Assembly (NCBI RefSeq): GCF_900013425.1
Contig: NZ_FBXK01000001.1
Location: forward strand, 40,001-104,000
DNA length: 64,000 nt
Direction of reading: 5' to 3'
From: Sphingobium sp. Z007
GTDB taxonomy: Bacteria; Pseudomonadota; Alphaproteobacteria; Sphingomonadales; Sphingomonadaceae
Positions 8,991-16,346 of this stretch are shown here, one piece after another (positions within the stretch are counted from its first letter, which is position 1; each line of letters starts with the position of its first letter). Made by a program: the position numbers and the translations under genes. The notes below the pieces were generated by a model that saw nothing but the letters and a program-made list of their open reading frames with translations, was not told the origin of the DNA and searched no databases.

Positions 8991-9901
8991 AGCGGCCAGC
9001 CTTCCTTGTGCGCCAGCATGACCTCGCGCAGGCTTTTAGGCTTGCGGCCGGTGATCTTCGCGACCCAGTCGGTCTTTTCCGCGAAATAGCCTTCGCGGAT
9101 CGACTGGCCGAACGTTACCATGTCGTCGCTCGACCAGGGGATCGGCCCGTCGGGCACGATGTCGGAGGCATGGCGCGGCGCGCCCAGCGCGTCGAAATAG
9201 GCGAACATCGCTTCGTCATCGACCGGATCGACCACGATCGGCTTGCCGGCGAGTTCGCTGGCCAACGCCATCGCCTGCGGAATGGTGAGCAGATCGGGAC
9301 CGGTCAGCACATAGGCCCGGTTCTCATGACCCGGTTGGGTGAGGACACCCACCGCGGTCGCGACGCAATCGTCGCGGCTGACGAAGGCCACCAGGCCGTC
9401 GCCGCAATTGTCGGGCTTGCCGCCTGCCATCAGAGCGGGAATGGTCATAGGTCCGGCGATCGCCTCGGCATATTGGCTGTCGCGCAAATGCGTCCAGGCG
9501 GCGCCTGAGCCTTCAATGATCTCCTCGGTCGCGCGATGGTCGTCCTTGACGATCGCAGGATTGCCGGGCTGATCGGCGGCGATGATGGATGTATAGACGA
9601 TATGCCGCACGCCCGCCGCGACCGCCGCCTCAACAGCGCTCCGATGCTGGCCGACGCGGGTGCCGACGCGCGCGGTGCTGATAAGCAACATCTTCTCCCC
9701 CCCCGCCATCGCGGCGGGCAGGCTGGCCGGATCGTCGAAATCGGCGAAGCGCACGTCCGCGCCGCGGGTGGCCAGATCGGCCAGCTTTGCGGGCGTGCGG
9801 GTCAGCAATATCGCGTCCTGCGGCGCAACCTTGTCCAGCAGCAATTCCGCCGCCGCGCGACCAAAGGCGCCCGAAGCGCCTGAAATGATGATCTTCCCCA
9901 T
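8987..9901 (-). CDS. NmrA/QorB-like NAD(P)-binding protein
   Basis: 304 residues with an N-terminal dinucleotide-binding motif (ISGASGAFGRAAAELL) and an atypical-SDR architecture: no YxxxK active site, C-terminal NmrA-like part. Members include QorB-type quinone reductases and redox-sensing proteins. The ATG at 9901 has AGAGGACGC directly upstream. It is the first gene of the operon with the PQQ and GMC dehydrogenases (4-nt overlap with the former) and is transcribed from the promoter at 9947-9970. The role is uncertain; reduction of a quinone or enone intermediate is one possibility. Confidence 0.75.
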   Translation of the reverse strand: MGKIIISGASGAFGRAAAELLLDKVAPQDAILLTRTPAKLADLATRGADVRFADFDDPASLPAAMAGGEKMLLISTARVGTRVGQHRSAVEAAVAAGVRHIVYTSIIAADQPGNPAIVKDDHRATEEIIEGSGAAWTHLRDSQYAEAIAGPMTIPALMAGGKPDNCGDGLVAFVSRDDCVATAVGVLTQPGHENRAYVLTGPDLLTIPQAMALASELAGKPIVVDPVDDEAMFAYFDALGAPRHASDIVPDGPIPWSSDDMVTFGQSIREGYFAEKTDWVAKITGRKPKSLREVMLAHKEGWPL

Positions 9902-9946
9902 GCGTCCTCTCGCTTGCATGATCTCGCGTCTTGTTGCACATAATCG

Positions 9947-9958
9947 TAACGAATGTTA
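9947..9958. promoter_or_regulatory. Variant operator TAACGAATGTTA in a divergent promoter
   Basis: The dyad has the same half-sites as the other boxes but an imperfect core. Leftward, TTGACG (complement of 9965-9970) lies 6 nt from it and TACGAT follows at a 16-nt spacer. Rightward, TTGCAC and TATTAT flank it with a 17-nt spacer. One bound regulator could thus control both the NmrA-PQQ-GMC operon and the SnoaL-like gene. Confidence 0.65.
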
Positions 9959-10011
9959 TTATTACGTCAAGCCAAAGAACCAAGGCCAGAGAACCAAGGA
10001 GAGTGACTATC

Positions 10012-10509
10012 ATGCCTTCCCTTCCGATCGAGGACCGGATCGCGCTGCAAGACCTGATCGCCGCCTATAGCTGGGCGCTCGATACCGGGGATGTCGAGGC
10101 GCTGGTCGCCTGTTTCACGCCCGGCGCGCGCATGGTGGAGGAGGTCTTCGATGATCCCGACATCTGGGAAGGGCATGAGGGAATTCGCGGCATCGCCGAA
10201 CATTATCGCAATGCGCCGGGCTTTCCTGGTCGCCAGCATCATGTGACTCAGGTTCAATATACGGCGCAGGAGGACGGCAGTTGCAAGATGCGCGGCTTCG
10301 CCTTCGTGACCGAGTGCGAAGGCGAACCGCCCTATCTGCTGCGCTTTGCCGGCTGGTATGACGATCATGCGGTGAAGGGCGACGATGGCCAGTGGCGCTT
10401 CCATCGGCGCACCGTGCGATTGTGGGATGGCGAAGTGTTGAAGAATTTTCCCGGCCGCGGGGAGTGGGTGCCGCGTAAACGGCCGGATTCGCTGATCATC
10501 AGGCGGTAA
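10012..10509 (+). CDS. SnoaL/NTF2-like polyketide-cyclase-fold protein
   Basis: 165 residues with the NTF2-like pattern: an N-terminal helix pair (DRIALQDLIAAYSWALDTGDVEAL), a short FTPGARM strand, and alternating beta strands to the end. The ATG is preceded by AAGGAGAG. The fold covers cyclases, isomerases, hydroxylase small subunits and cofactor-free lyases; sphingomonad LdpA, a diarylpropane gamma-formaldehyde lyase, is a member. Its placement opposite the PQQ/GMC operon and near the lignostilbene-type oxygenase makes a lyase or isomerase role in the same pathway plausible. No catalytic residue can be assigned from sequence alone. Confidence 0.8.
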   Translation: MPSLPIEDRIALQDLIAAYSWALDTGDVEALVACFTPGARMVEEVFDDPDIWEGHEGIRGIAEHYRNAPGFPGRQHHVTQVQYTAQEDGSCKMRGFAFVTECEGEPPYLLRFAGWYDDHAVKGDDGQWRFHRRTVRLWDGEVLKNFPGRGEWVPRKRPDSLIIRR

Positions 10510-10516
10510 TAACCTC

Positions 10517-10580
10517 CGCTCGTTTCGAGCGTGTCGAGAAACGGGCATGCAACCCCTTCTCGACTTCGCTCGAAGCGAAC
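10517..10580. repeat. Intergenic palindromic repeat, likely bidirectional terminator
   Basis: Arms CGTTTCGAGCGTGTCGAGAA and TTCTCGACTTCGCTCGAAGC can pair across a short loop. The element sits between two convergent genes. Close copies occur at 14841-14914 and 34995-35069, and a diverged copy at 59953-60025. Confidence 0.7.
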
Positions 10581-10583
10581 AGC

Positions 10584-11093
10584 TCAGCTGCGGACCATCA
10601 CCCAGCTGAGCGCGGGCTCTATCCTGCTTTCCGATACCAGAGCACATTGGCCGACCTTGTCGAGCGCGAGGTCGGCGAAGGCTTCCGGCCAGGCCGTGCC
10701 CGATAGTTGCGCGAGCGAGTGGACGGACGCGCCGTCCATTGCGCAGCGCGCCGTCATCCGCCCGTCCGCGCCATGCCGCACCAGCGCGATGCGCCGATAG
10801 CCAGCCTCGGCCGCAATCTCGCCAACCAGCAATTCGTCGCTGCGCCGGGTGATCGCGAAGATCGCGGCGGGAGAGGCCGATAGTAAGGCACGCATCTGGC
10901 GCACTCGGTCACCCTCCAGCGGGATGGCCTGCCGGCCCAACATTTGCGCGCGCGCGGCGAAGCGGCGCCCCGCCGTCAGCCCCGAATCGTGCAGCAGGAG
11001 CGGCACCGTCGCAGCCTCGGTCCGTACGCCAGCCAGCGCCGCCGACGCCACGGCCGCGCTCGCCATAAATCCCCGGCGTGACAGGCCGCTCAT
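10584..11093 (-). CDS. Uncharacterised exported protein with Tat-type signal
   Basis: 169 residues, with no family I recognise. The N-terminus MSGLSRRGFMASAAVASAALAG is a twin-arginine signal (SRRGF plus a hydrophobic stretch) with likely cleavage after RTEA. The mature part is about 140 residues and resembles neither cytochrome nor flavoprotein. Its ATG overlaps the cytochrome c gene stop (ATGA), so it is translationally coupled as the last gene of the SDR-flavoprotein-cytochrome operon. Tat export suggests a protein folded before export, possibly an accessory or maturation partner of the flavocytochrome. That role is inference from operon position. Confidence 0.75.
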   Translation of the reverse strand: MSGLSRRGFMASAAVASAALAGVRTEAATVPLLLHDSGLTAGRRFAARAQMLGRQAIPLEGDRVRQMRALLSASPAAIFAITRRSDELLVGEIAAEAGYRRIALVRHGADGRMTARCAMDGASVHSLAQLSGTAWPEAFADLALDKVGQCALVSESRIEPALSWVMVRS

Positions 11094-11488
11094 GGCTTTG
11101 CCCCCTTGGCCAGATGCTGCGCGATCAGTTTCAAGTCCGCATCGCTGACTTCGCCGCGCGGGATGGCGGGCATGTTGCCGATCCCCATGCGCGCCGCCTG
11201 CACGACATAGTCCGCCGGCAGATCGGTGCGCTTCTCCAGCAAGGGCTGGTCCGACCGCCGCGCGAGCAGCCCCGTCCCCATGCCGCCCGGTCCATGGCAC
11301 ATGGCGCATTTTTCGATATAGAGCTTCTCCCCCGGTCCAGCTGCCGGACGCGACGACAGAGTCTCCGGCGCTGGCAAGGGCGGCGGCCGCTTGGGCGCCT
11401 GAGCGGGCGTTTCGCTCGCCCGGCCGCAAGCCGCGCCCGCCAATATCAGCGCCCCGCCCATTAGGGCGATCATCCCCCGACGCATCAA
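11090..11488 (-). CDS. Monohaem cytochrome c subunit of the flavocytochrome
   Basis: 132 residues with an N-terminal export signal (MIALMGGALILAGAACG), a proline-rich linker, and one haem site CAMCH near residue 61. The axial Met is probably in GIGNMPAIPRGEVSD, a class I cytochrome c pattern. It overlaps the flavoprotein stop by 4 nt. In 4-cresol dehydrogenase and eugenol hydroxylase a small cytochrome is the electron acceptor of the flavoprotein, and gene order and size fit that partner. A Cys at the end of the hydrophobic stretch could be lipidated, but the lipobox is poor. Confidence 0.88.
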   Translation of the reverse strand: MMRRGMIALMGGALILAGAACGRASETPAQAPKRPPPLPAPETLSSRPAAGPGEKLYIEKCAMCHGPGGMGTGLLARRSDQPLLEKRTDLPADYVVQAARMGIGNMPAIPRGEVSDADLKLIAQHLAKGAKP

Positions 11489-13017
11489 CCCTGCCCTCCC
11501 GCTCGGCGGCTGGGCCAGATGCCGCTCTTGCCCGGCGCGATCACCCCCTTGGGATCGAGCGCATCCTTCACCTTGCGGTTGAGCTGCGCCAGCGCGCCCT
11601 TGTTATAATCATAGGTGCCCGCGACCGCGTCCATATAGTCGAGATGAGTGCGATATTCGCCGTAACCCTCGGCTTTGGCATCAGCGATCACATGCTTGAG
11701 GAAGGGATCGACCCGGCCCATCAGATCGGGATCATCCTTATTGATGAGCACCGCGTTGACGTTGATGAGGTGGCGCTCGCCAAAGGCGAAGCTGGCCTGA
11801 TAGTCCATGCCATATTGTTTGTAGCGGGCGTAGGTGCGCTGAAACTGGGCCTGCGCCGCCGCGCCCGATTGGGGGAGGATCGGCGAAAAGCCGATATGCC
11901 CGCCGCGCCCGCCATGCCAGTTGGCATTCTGCATCGGCATGGTGAGCGGGGTGCCGGTCCAGCCGGTCGCCTCCAGCGGTTCGCCGGTTTTCCAGACGGT
12001 CGGGCGCAGCGACATGGGTTTGAGCTTCCCCATTTCCTGCTCCAAGATCGCATAGGCCGCCTTGTTGACCGATTCCCGGCCATAGAGGCGCAGGCTGACA
12101 CCCCACCAGCCGACGTTGAATTTCTTGCGGATCGCCGCGATCGCATCGTCGGGCAGCGCACCGGGCTTGTCGGTCCATTGGTCGCGGGTCGTCACCACGG
12201 CGGCGGCGCGCAGCCAGTTGCCGATGGTCGGCGACTGCTGCAACAGGCCCTCCCGCCGCAGCGGCGCGATCGCATCGATCAACGGCCCCAGATCCTCCGG
12301 CCGATCGAACTCCAGGTCCATGCCCATCAGCGATTCGGGCGCAGGCATCAGCCACAGGCCCATTTTGGTGACGATGCCGAAATTGGACTGGACGAACATC
12401 TGGTCCCAGCCGGGGCCGAAGCCGAAGCGATAGAGCTGCCAGGTCGGCGCGCCGTCCAGCGCGCCCATGCCGGTGCGCACGACGAGGCCGTCGGCCATCA
12501 CCGCCTCTATGCCGCAGATCCGCGTCGCATGTTCGCCATAGGGGGTATAGCCCATGCCCCGGTCCAGCGCGTTGCCGACCACCGATCCCCAACTATTGCC
12601 GGGCACCGACAGCCAGTGTTTCATGCCCTTCGACTTCAGGAAGTCGTAGAGATCGTAGAAGCCGACTCCCGGCTCCAGCAGCACAGTGCCGTTCGCCTCG
12701 TCATAATCGATCTTCTTCATCCGGCTGAGGTCGAGCACCACCGACCCCGCCAGCAATGGCGAGGACCCGCCATAGCCCAGATTCTTGCCCCGGCTGATCG
12801 GCCAGAGCGCAATGCCGCGGTCAGCGGCGATGCGGACGATCGCCTGGATTTCCTCCACCGTCGCGGGGGCCACCGCACCGGCCGGATGGTGGCGGGCGTC
12901 GTCGATCGCGAACTTGTCCTGATAGCTTGCCTGATCGTCCTCGCCGAAAAAGACATGATCCTTGCCGACGATCGCGGCAAAGACGGCGATGGTGGCGGGT
13001 GGAAGCGTTTGGGCCAT
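11485..13017 (-). CDS. Vanillyl-alcohol-oxidase-family flavoprotein (4-cresol dehydrogenase / eugenol hydroxylase type)
   Basis: 510 residues, as in the family. The N-terminal PCMH FAD domain carries GKNLGYGGSSP near residue 97, whose Tyr aligns with a VAO substrate-binding Tyr. The C-terminal half ends with the conserved LDPKGVIAPGKSGIWP. The YRTH segment near residue 455 contains the Tyr-Arg pair that stabilises the phenolate in VAO. These enzymes oxidise para-alkyl phenols through a quinone methide that adds water; with a cytochrome partner they act as dehydrogenases. Likely substrates are 4-alkylphenols or eugenol-like compounds. I cannot tell whether FAD is covalently bound. Second gene of its operon. 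Confidence 0.9.
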   Translation of the reverse strand: MAQTLPPATIAVFAAIVGKDHVFFGEDDQASYQDKFAIDDARHHPAGAVAPATVEEIQAIVRIAADRGIALWPISRGKNLGYGGSSPLLAGSVVLDLSRMKKIDYDEANGTVLLEPGVGFYDLYDFLKSKGMKHWLSVPGNSWGSVVGNALDRGMGYTPYGEHATRICGIEAVMADGLVVRTGMGALDGAPTWQLYRFGFGPGWDQMFVQSNFGIVTKMGLWLMPAPESLMGMDLEFDRPEDLGPLIDAIAPLRREGLLQQSPTIGNWLRAAAVVTTRDQWTDKPGALPDDAIAAIRKKFNVGWWGVSLRLYGRESVNKAAYAILEQEMGKLKPMSLRPTVWKTGEPLEATGWTGTPLTMPMQNANWHGGRGGHIGFSPILPQSGAAAQAQFQRTYARYKQYGMDYQASFAFGERHLINVNAVLINKDDPDLMGRVDPFLKHVIADAKAEGYGEYRTHLDYMDAVAGTYDYNKGALAQLNRKVKDALDPKGVIAPGKSGIWPSRRAGGQG

Positions 13018-13046
13018 GCTGTGTCTTGCCTTGTCGTGAAAAGGGT

Positions 13047-13802
13047 TCAGGCGGCCGCGGTCCAGCGGGTGCGCGCGGGCGGGCGAGCGCCGCCGTCGAG
13101 CCGCAGGACTTCGCCGTTAATCATGGGATGGCGGATCAGGAACAGGGCGGCGTCGGCAAATTCATCGGCCGTGCCCGCCCGGCGGGGAAATTCCATGCCG
13201 CCGATCAGTTCATCGACCAAAGCTGGCGGCATATGCGCCGTCATCGGCGTGGCGAAGAAGCCGGGGGCGATGCCGACGCAGCGGATCGCGTGGCGGGACA
13301 GGTCGCGCGCCCAGATCAGCGTGAGCGCGGCGAGCGCCGCCTTAGACGCGCCATAGGCGCCCATCCCCTCCTGCCCCTCGAACGAAGCGATCGAGCAGGC
13401 GTTGAGGATCACACCCCGCGACCCATCCGAGCCATCCGGCGCATTGTCGATCATGCGACGCGCGACATGGGCGGTGACGTTGACAGCGCCGATCAGATTG
13501 ACGTCGATGACGCGACGAAAGGCGGCGACATCGCCCGGTCCCGCTGGCGTGGCGATCGGTGCGATACCGCCGATCCCGGCCATGTTCGCCAGGATCGACA
13601 CTGGGCCAAGCGGGGCCACAGCAGCGGACACCGCCCCTTCATCGGTAATGTCGCAGAGGATCGACCGCACATTGGGCGAGGGGCTGGCTTGCAGGTCCAG
13701 CACCACCACATCTGCGCCCGCGGACAACAAGTTGGACACCAGTGCGGCGCCCAGCCCGGACGCGCCGCCGGTGACGAGCGCGGTCTTGCCCTGCACATCC
13801 AT
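13047..13802 (-). CDS. SDR-family dehydrogenase, HSD10-like
   Basis: 251 residues, classical SDR: TGGASGLG cofactor motif near residue 11, NMAGIGG, NACSIASFEGQ with the catalytic Ser near 138, and YGASK with catalytic Tyr and Lys near 151. The segment around the active site resembles HSD10-type 3-hydroxyacyl-CoA dehydrogenases. It is the first gene of the flavocytochrome operon (29 nt before the flavoprotein) and starts 38 nt downstream of the TAACGATCGTTA box. It could oxidise the side-chain alcohol made by the flavocytochrome, or act on a CoA ester. Confidence 0.85.
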   Translation of the reverse strand: MDVQGKTALVTGGASGLGAALVSNLLSAGADVVVLDLQASPSPNVRSILCDITDEGAVSAAVAPLGPVSILANMAGIGGIAPIATPAGPGDVAAFRRVIDVNLIGAVNVTAHVARRMIDNAPDGSDGSRGVILNACSIASFEGQEGMGAYGASKAALAALTLIWARDLSRHAIRCVGIAPGFFATPMTAHMPPALVDELIGGMEFPRRAGTADEFADAALFLIRHPMINGEVLRLDGGARPPARTRWTAAA

Positions 13803-13839
13803 CTCGCCTCGCTTTGCCGATCGCGCCGGCCTTTATTTA

Positions 13840-13853
13840 ATAACGATCGTTAT
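13840..13853 (-). promoter_or_regulatory. ATAACGATCGTTAT operator upstream of the SDR-flavocytochrome operon
   Basis: A 14-nt perfect palindrome. At the usual 6-nt distance the hexamer is a weak TAGTCA, with TATTAA at a 16-nt spacer. A stronger TTGACA lies further upstream (complement of 13875-13880), so the promoter assignment is less certain than at the other boxes. Confidence 0.65.
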
Positions 13854-13933
13854 CATCGTGACTACCCCGCTATTTGTCAAGGCGCGCCGGTCAGCTGACC
13901 GCGCAAAAAAGCCTTGCCAGTCCCGCGTTACAC

Positions 13934-13955
13934 ATTGTATGCCTGTGATACATAT
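13934..13955 (+). promoter_or_regulatory. ATTGTAT...ATACATAT operator of the hydratase-lyase gene
   Basis: Dyad ATTGTAT-N7-ATACATAT, 40 nt before the gene start. GTTACA directly before it and TACATA inside it form a possible -35/-10 pair with a 16-nt spacer, so the dyad spans the promoter. Related dyads lie at 28771, 37285 and 37795. Confidence 0.65.
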
Positions 13956-13994
13956 TGCAGGGCCGACAGTGCGGCCGCCAGAGGAGCCAGGGTG

Positions 13995-14831
13995 ATGGAA
14001 GATCAAGACGTCGTTTCCGTTCATGTCGAAAACCGCATCGCCTGGGTGAATTTTGCTCGCCCAGCCAAGCGCAACGCTATGAGCCCGACGCTCAACCGGC
14101 GCATGATGGAAGTGCTGGACGAGCTGGAATATAGCGACGATGTCGGCGTGCTGGTGCTGGGCGGCGAAGGCACCGCCTGGTCGGCGGGCATGGACCTGAA
14201 GGAATATTTCCGCGAAACCGAATCGCAGGGTTTGCGCGGCGTGCGCAAGTCGCAGGCGGAAAGCTATGGCTGGTTCCGCCGCCTGCGCTGGTATCAGAAG
14301 CCGACCATCGCGATGGTCAATGGCTGGTGTTTCGGCGGCGGCTTTGGCCCACTGTTCGCCTGCGACCTCGCCATCTGCGCGGACGAGGCGCAGTTCGGCC
14401 TGTCCGAAATCAACTGGGGCATATTGCCCGGCGGCGGCGTGACCAAGGTGGTGGTGGACCTGCTGCCGATGCGCGACGCCATGTGGCTGACGCTGACCGG
14501 CGACCTGATCGACGGCAAGGCCGCGTCCGCCATGCGGCTGGTCAATGAGAGCGTGCCCTTGGAGCAGCTTAAGGCCCGCACGACGCAGGTCGCCGAAATG
14601 CTGCTGAGCAAGAATCCGGTAGCGCTGAAATTCGCCAAGGATGCCGTCCGCCGCGTGGGCACCATGACCTATGACGAGGCGGAAGATTATCTGGTCCGTA
14701 TGCAGGAAGCCGCCAACTTCCACGACAAGAGCGAAGGCCGCAAGGAAGGCATCCGGCAGTTCATCGACGAGAAGAGTTACAAGCCGGGTCTGGGCGCTTA
14801 TGATCTGAGCAAGGCGAAGACGCAGGCCTGA
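13995..14831 (+). CDS. Feruloyl-CoA hydratase-lyase homologue (crotonase superfamily)
   Basis: 278 residues, the length of p-hydroxycinnamoyl-CoA hydratase-lyase, which converts feruloyl-CoA to vanillin and acetyl-CoA. Strongly similar blocks are RPAKRNAMSPTLNR, AGMDLKEYFRE, NGWCFGGGF and LSEINWGILPGG. The catalytic Glu is Glu138, and the substrate-binding Tyr of DLKEY is Tyr71. Compared with the Pseudomonas enzyme as I recall it, Ser123 is replaced by Gly118 and Tyr239 by Val234. The ATG at 13995 follows GAGGAGCCAGGG. A MarR-type dyad lies in its promoter. With FerA-like and ALDH genes in the window it completes a CoA-dependent ferulate-to-vanillate route, if the activity is retained. Confidence 0.85.
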   Translation: MEDQDVVSVHVENRIAWVNFARPAKRNAMSPTLNRRMMEVLDELEYSDDVGVLVLGGEGTAWSAGMDLKEYFRETESQGLRGVRKSQAESYGWFRRLRWYQKPTIAMVNGWCFGGGFGPLFACDLAICADEAQFGLSEINWGILPGGGVTKVVVDLLPMRDAMWLTLTGDLIDGKAASAMRLVNESVPLEQLKARTTQVAEMLLSKNPVALKFAKDAVRRVGTMTYDEAEDYLVRMQEAANFHDKSEGRKEGIRQFIDEKSYKPGLGAYDLSKAKTQA

Positions 14832-14840
14832 TGATACAAT

Positions 14841-14914
14841 CCGTTCGCTTCGAGCGAAGTCGAGAAGCGGCCAAGCTGGCGCTTTGCGTTTCTCGACACG
14901 CTCGAAACGAACGG
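14841..14914. repeat. Intergenic palindromic repeat, likely bidirectional terminator
   Basis: CCGTTCGCTTCGAGCGAAGT ... CTCGAAACGAACGG; the outer ends are complementary and enclose further pairing arms. It lies between the convergent hydratase-lyase and outer-membrane factor genes. Same family as 10517-10580 and 34995-35069. Confidence 0.75.
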
Positions 14915-14922
14915 AGGGTTGG

Positions 14923-16335
14923 TCAGGCGGCAGCCTGACCCCATCCGCCGCCCAGCGCCCGGAACAGATCGACCTGCGCGAAGGACAGCGCGCGGGTGGC
15001 GGTTGCCAGATCCGCCTCAGCGCTGGCCAGCGTGCGTTGCGCGTCCAGCACCGTGAGGAAATCGATCTGCCCCTCGCGCTGCCGCGCCAGGCTGATCCGG
15101 GCCGCGCGGGCCGCTTCGTCGCGCGCAAGGCCCAGCGTCTGCGCGCGCTCGATCGCATGGGCGTAAGCGGACAAAGCGCGTTCGCTTTCCTCCAGCGCCT
15201 GGAGCACCGTTCCGTCGAAGGTTGCGAGCGACGCCGCACCGTCCGCCTTTGCCGCGCCGATCCGGGCGCGGATCGCTTCGGTGTTGGGAAAGGCCCAGCT
15301 GATGAGCGGCCCCAGCACCCAGTTGAGCGGCCCACCGCCCAGCAAATTGCCGCCGCCCAGCGCCGTCGTGCCGACCGATCCGCCCAGCGTGATGCGCGGA
15401 TAGAGGTCCGCCGTCGCGACACCGATCCGCGCGGTGTCCGCCGCCAGCCTGCGCTCTGCCGCGCGCACGTCGGGCCGCCGCGCCAGGAGGGCCTGGCCGT
15501 CGCCGACCGGGATCGGCTGGGCCAGTTGCGGCGTGCGGGTCGCCGCGCGCACCGTGTCGGGCAATTGCTGCGGCGTCCGCCCGGTCAGCGTCGCCAGCCG
15601 GAACAGCGCCGCGTCCCGATCCGCCGCCAGCGACGGGATCGTCGCCTTTTGCTGTTCGCGCAGGGCGGTCACGCGGATCACGTCCAGCCGATCGGATCGG
15701 CCGACCTCGAATCGCGCACCGGTGATGCGGATCGATTGGTCGAGCAGCGCCACCGTCCGCTCCGCCACGGCCAGCCGTTCGGCCGTGGCGGTGACGTCGA
15801 GGTAAGCGCGCACTGTGTCGGCGATCACCGTGACGCGCACGCCGTCGGCATCCGCCTGCACCGCCGCCAGGTCGCCGCGCGCCGCCTCCACGCCGCGCTT
15901 GACCCGGCCGAACAGATCGACCTCGTAGGCAATGTCCAGCCCGCCATCGAACACCCAATTTTCCCGGTCTATGTTCGGCAGCGATTGCGCCGCCGACGTC
16001 CGGTTATAGGTGCCGGACGCGCCAAGACTGGTTTGCGGCAGGCGATCCGATTTTGCGCCGCGCAGCGAGGCGCGCGCCCGTTCGATCCGCGCCACCGCCA
16101 CGCGGATGTCGGTGTTGGCGGCCAGCGCGTCGGCGACCAGCGTGTCGAGCAGCGGATCGCGATAGAGCGTCCACCAGCGGTCCTGGGTTGCGGACGCGCT
16201 GACCGCCGGGTCGGCCGCACCGATGAAGGGCGCGGCCGCCGTCGTCGGGGTAGCGGGCGGCCGATAGTCCGGCCCGGCCGCGCAGGCGGTCAGCGCGCTG
16301 GCGCCGAGCAGGAGGGCGATGAAGGTGCGTGTCAT
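14923..16335 (-). CDS. RND efflux outer-membrane factor lipoprotein (OprM/NodT type)
   Basis: 470 residues. The N-terminus MTRTFIALLLGASALTAC carries a lipobox (LTAC, Cys18) followed by GPDYRPP, typical of NodT-type factors. Two repeated long alpha-helical regions (for example VAVARIERARASLRGAKSDRLPQ) and the GYEVDLFGR-like segment AYEVDLFGRVKRGVEAA match TolC-fold proteins. The start at 16335 has AGGAA 8 nt upstream. It is the last gene of the operon, 11 nt after the RND pump, and forms the outer-membrane channel of the tripartite pump. Confidence 0.93.
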   Translation of the reverse strand: MTRTFIALLLGASALTACAAGPDYRPPATPTTAAAPFIGAADPAVSASATQDRWWTLYRDPLLDTLVADALAANTDIRVAVARIERARASLRGAKSDRLPQTSLGASGTYNRTSAAQSLPNIDRENWVFDGGLDIAYEVDLFGRVKRGVEAARGDLAAVQADADGVRVTVIADTVRAYLDVTATAERLAVAERTVALLDQSIRITGARFEVGRSDRLDVIRVTALREQQKATIPSLAADRDAALFRLATLTGRTPQQLPDTVRAATRTPQLAQPIPVGDGQALLARRPDVRAAERRLAADTARIGVATADLYPRITLGGSVGTTALGGGNLLGGGPLNWVLGPLISWAFPNTEAIRARIGAAKADGAASLATFDGTVLQALEESERALSAYAHAIERAQTLGLARDEAARAARISLARQREGQIDFLTVLDAQRTLASAEADLATATRALSFAQVDLFRALGGGWGQAAA

Positions 16336-16346
16336 AGCGTTGTTCC

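Noticed and set aside
13833..15422. A 529-codon minus frame spanning the hydratase-lyase and part of the outer-membrane factor.
   Set aside because: It crosses two well-supported genes and an intergenic repeat and has low-complexity composition; no domain seen.
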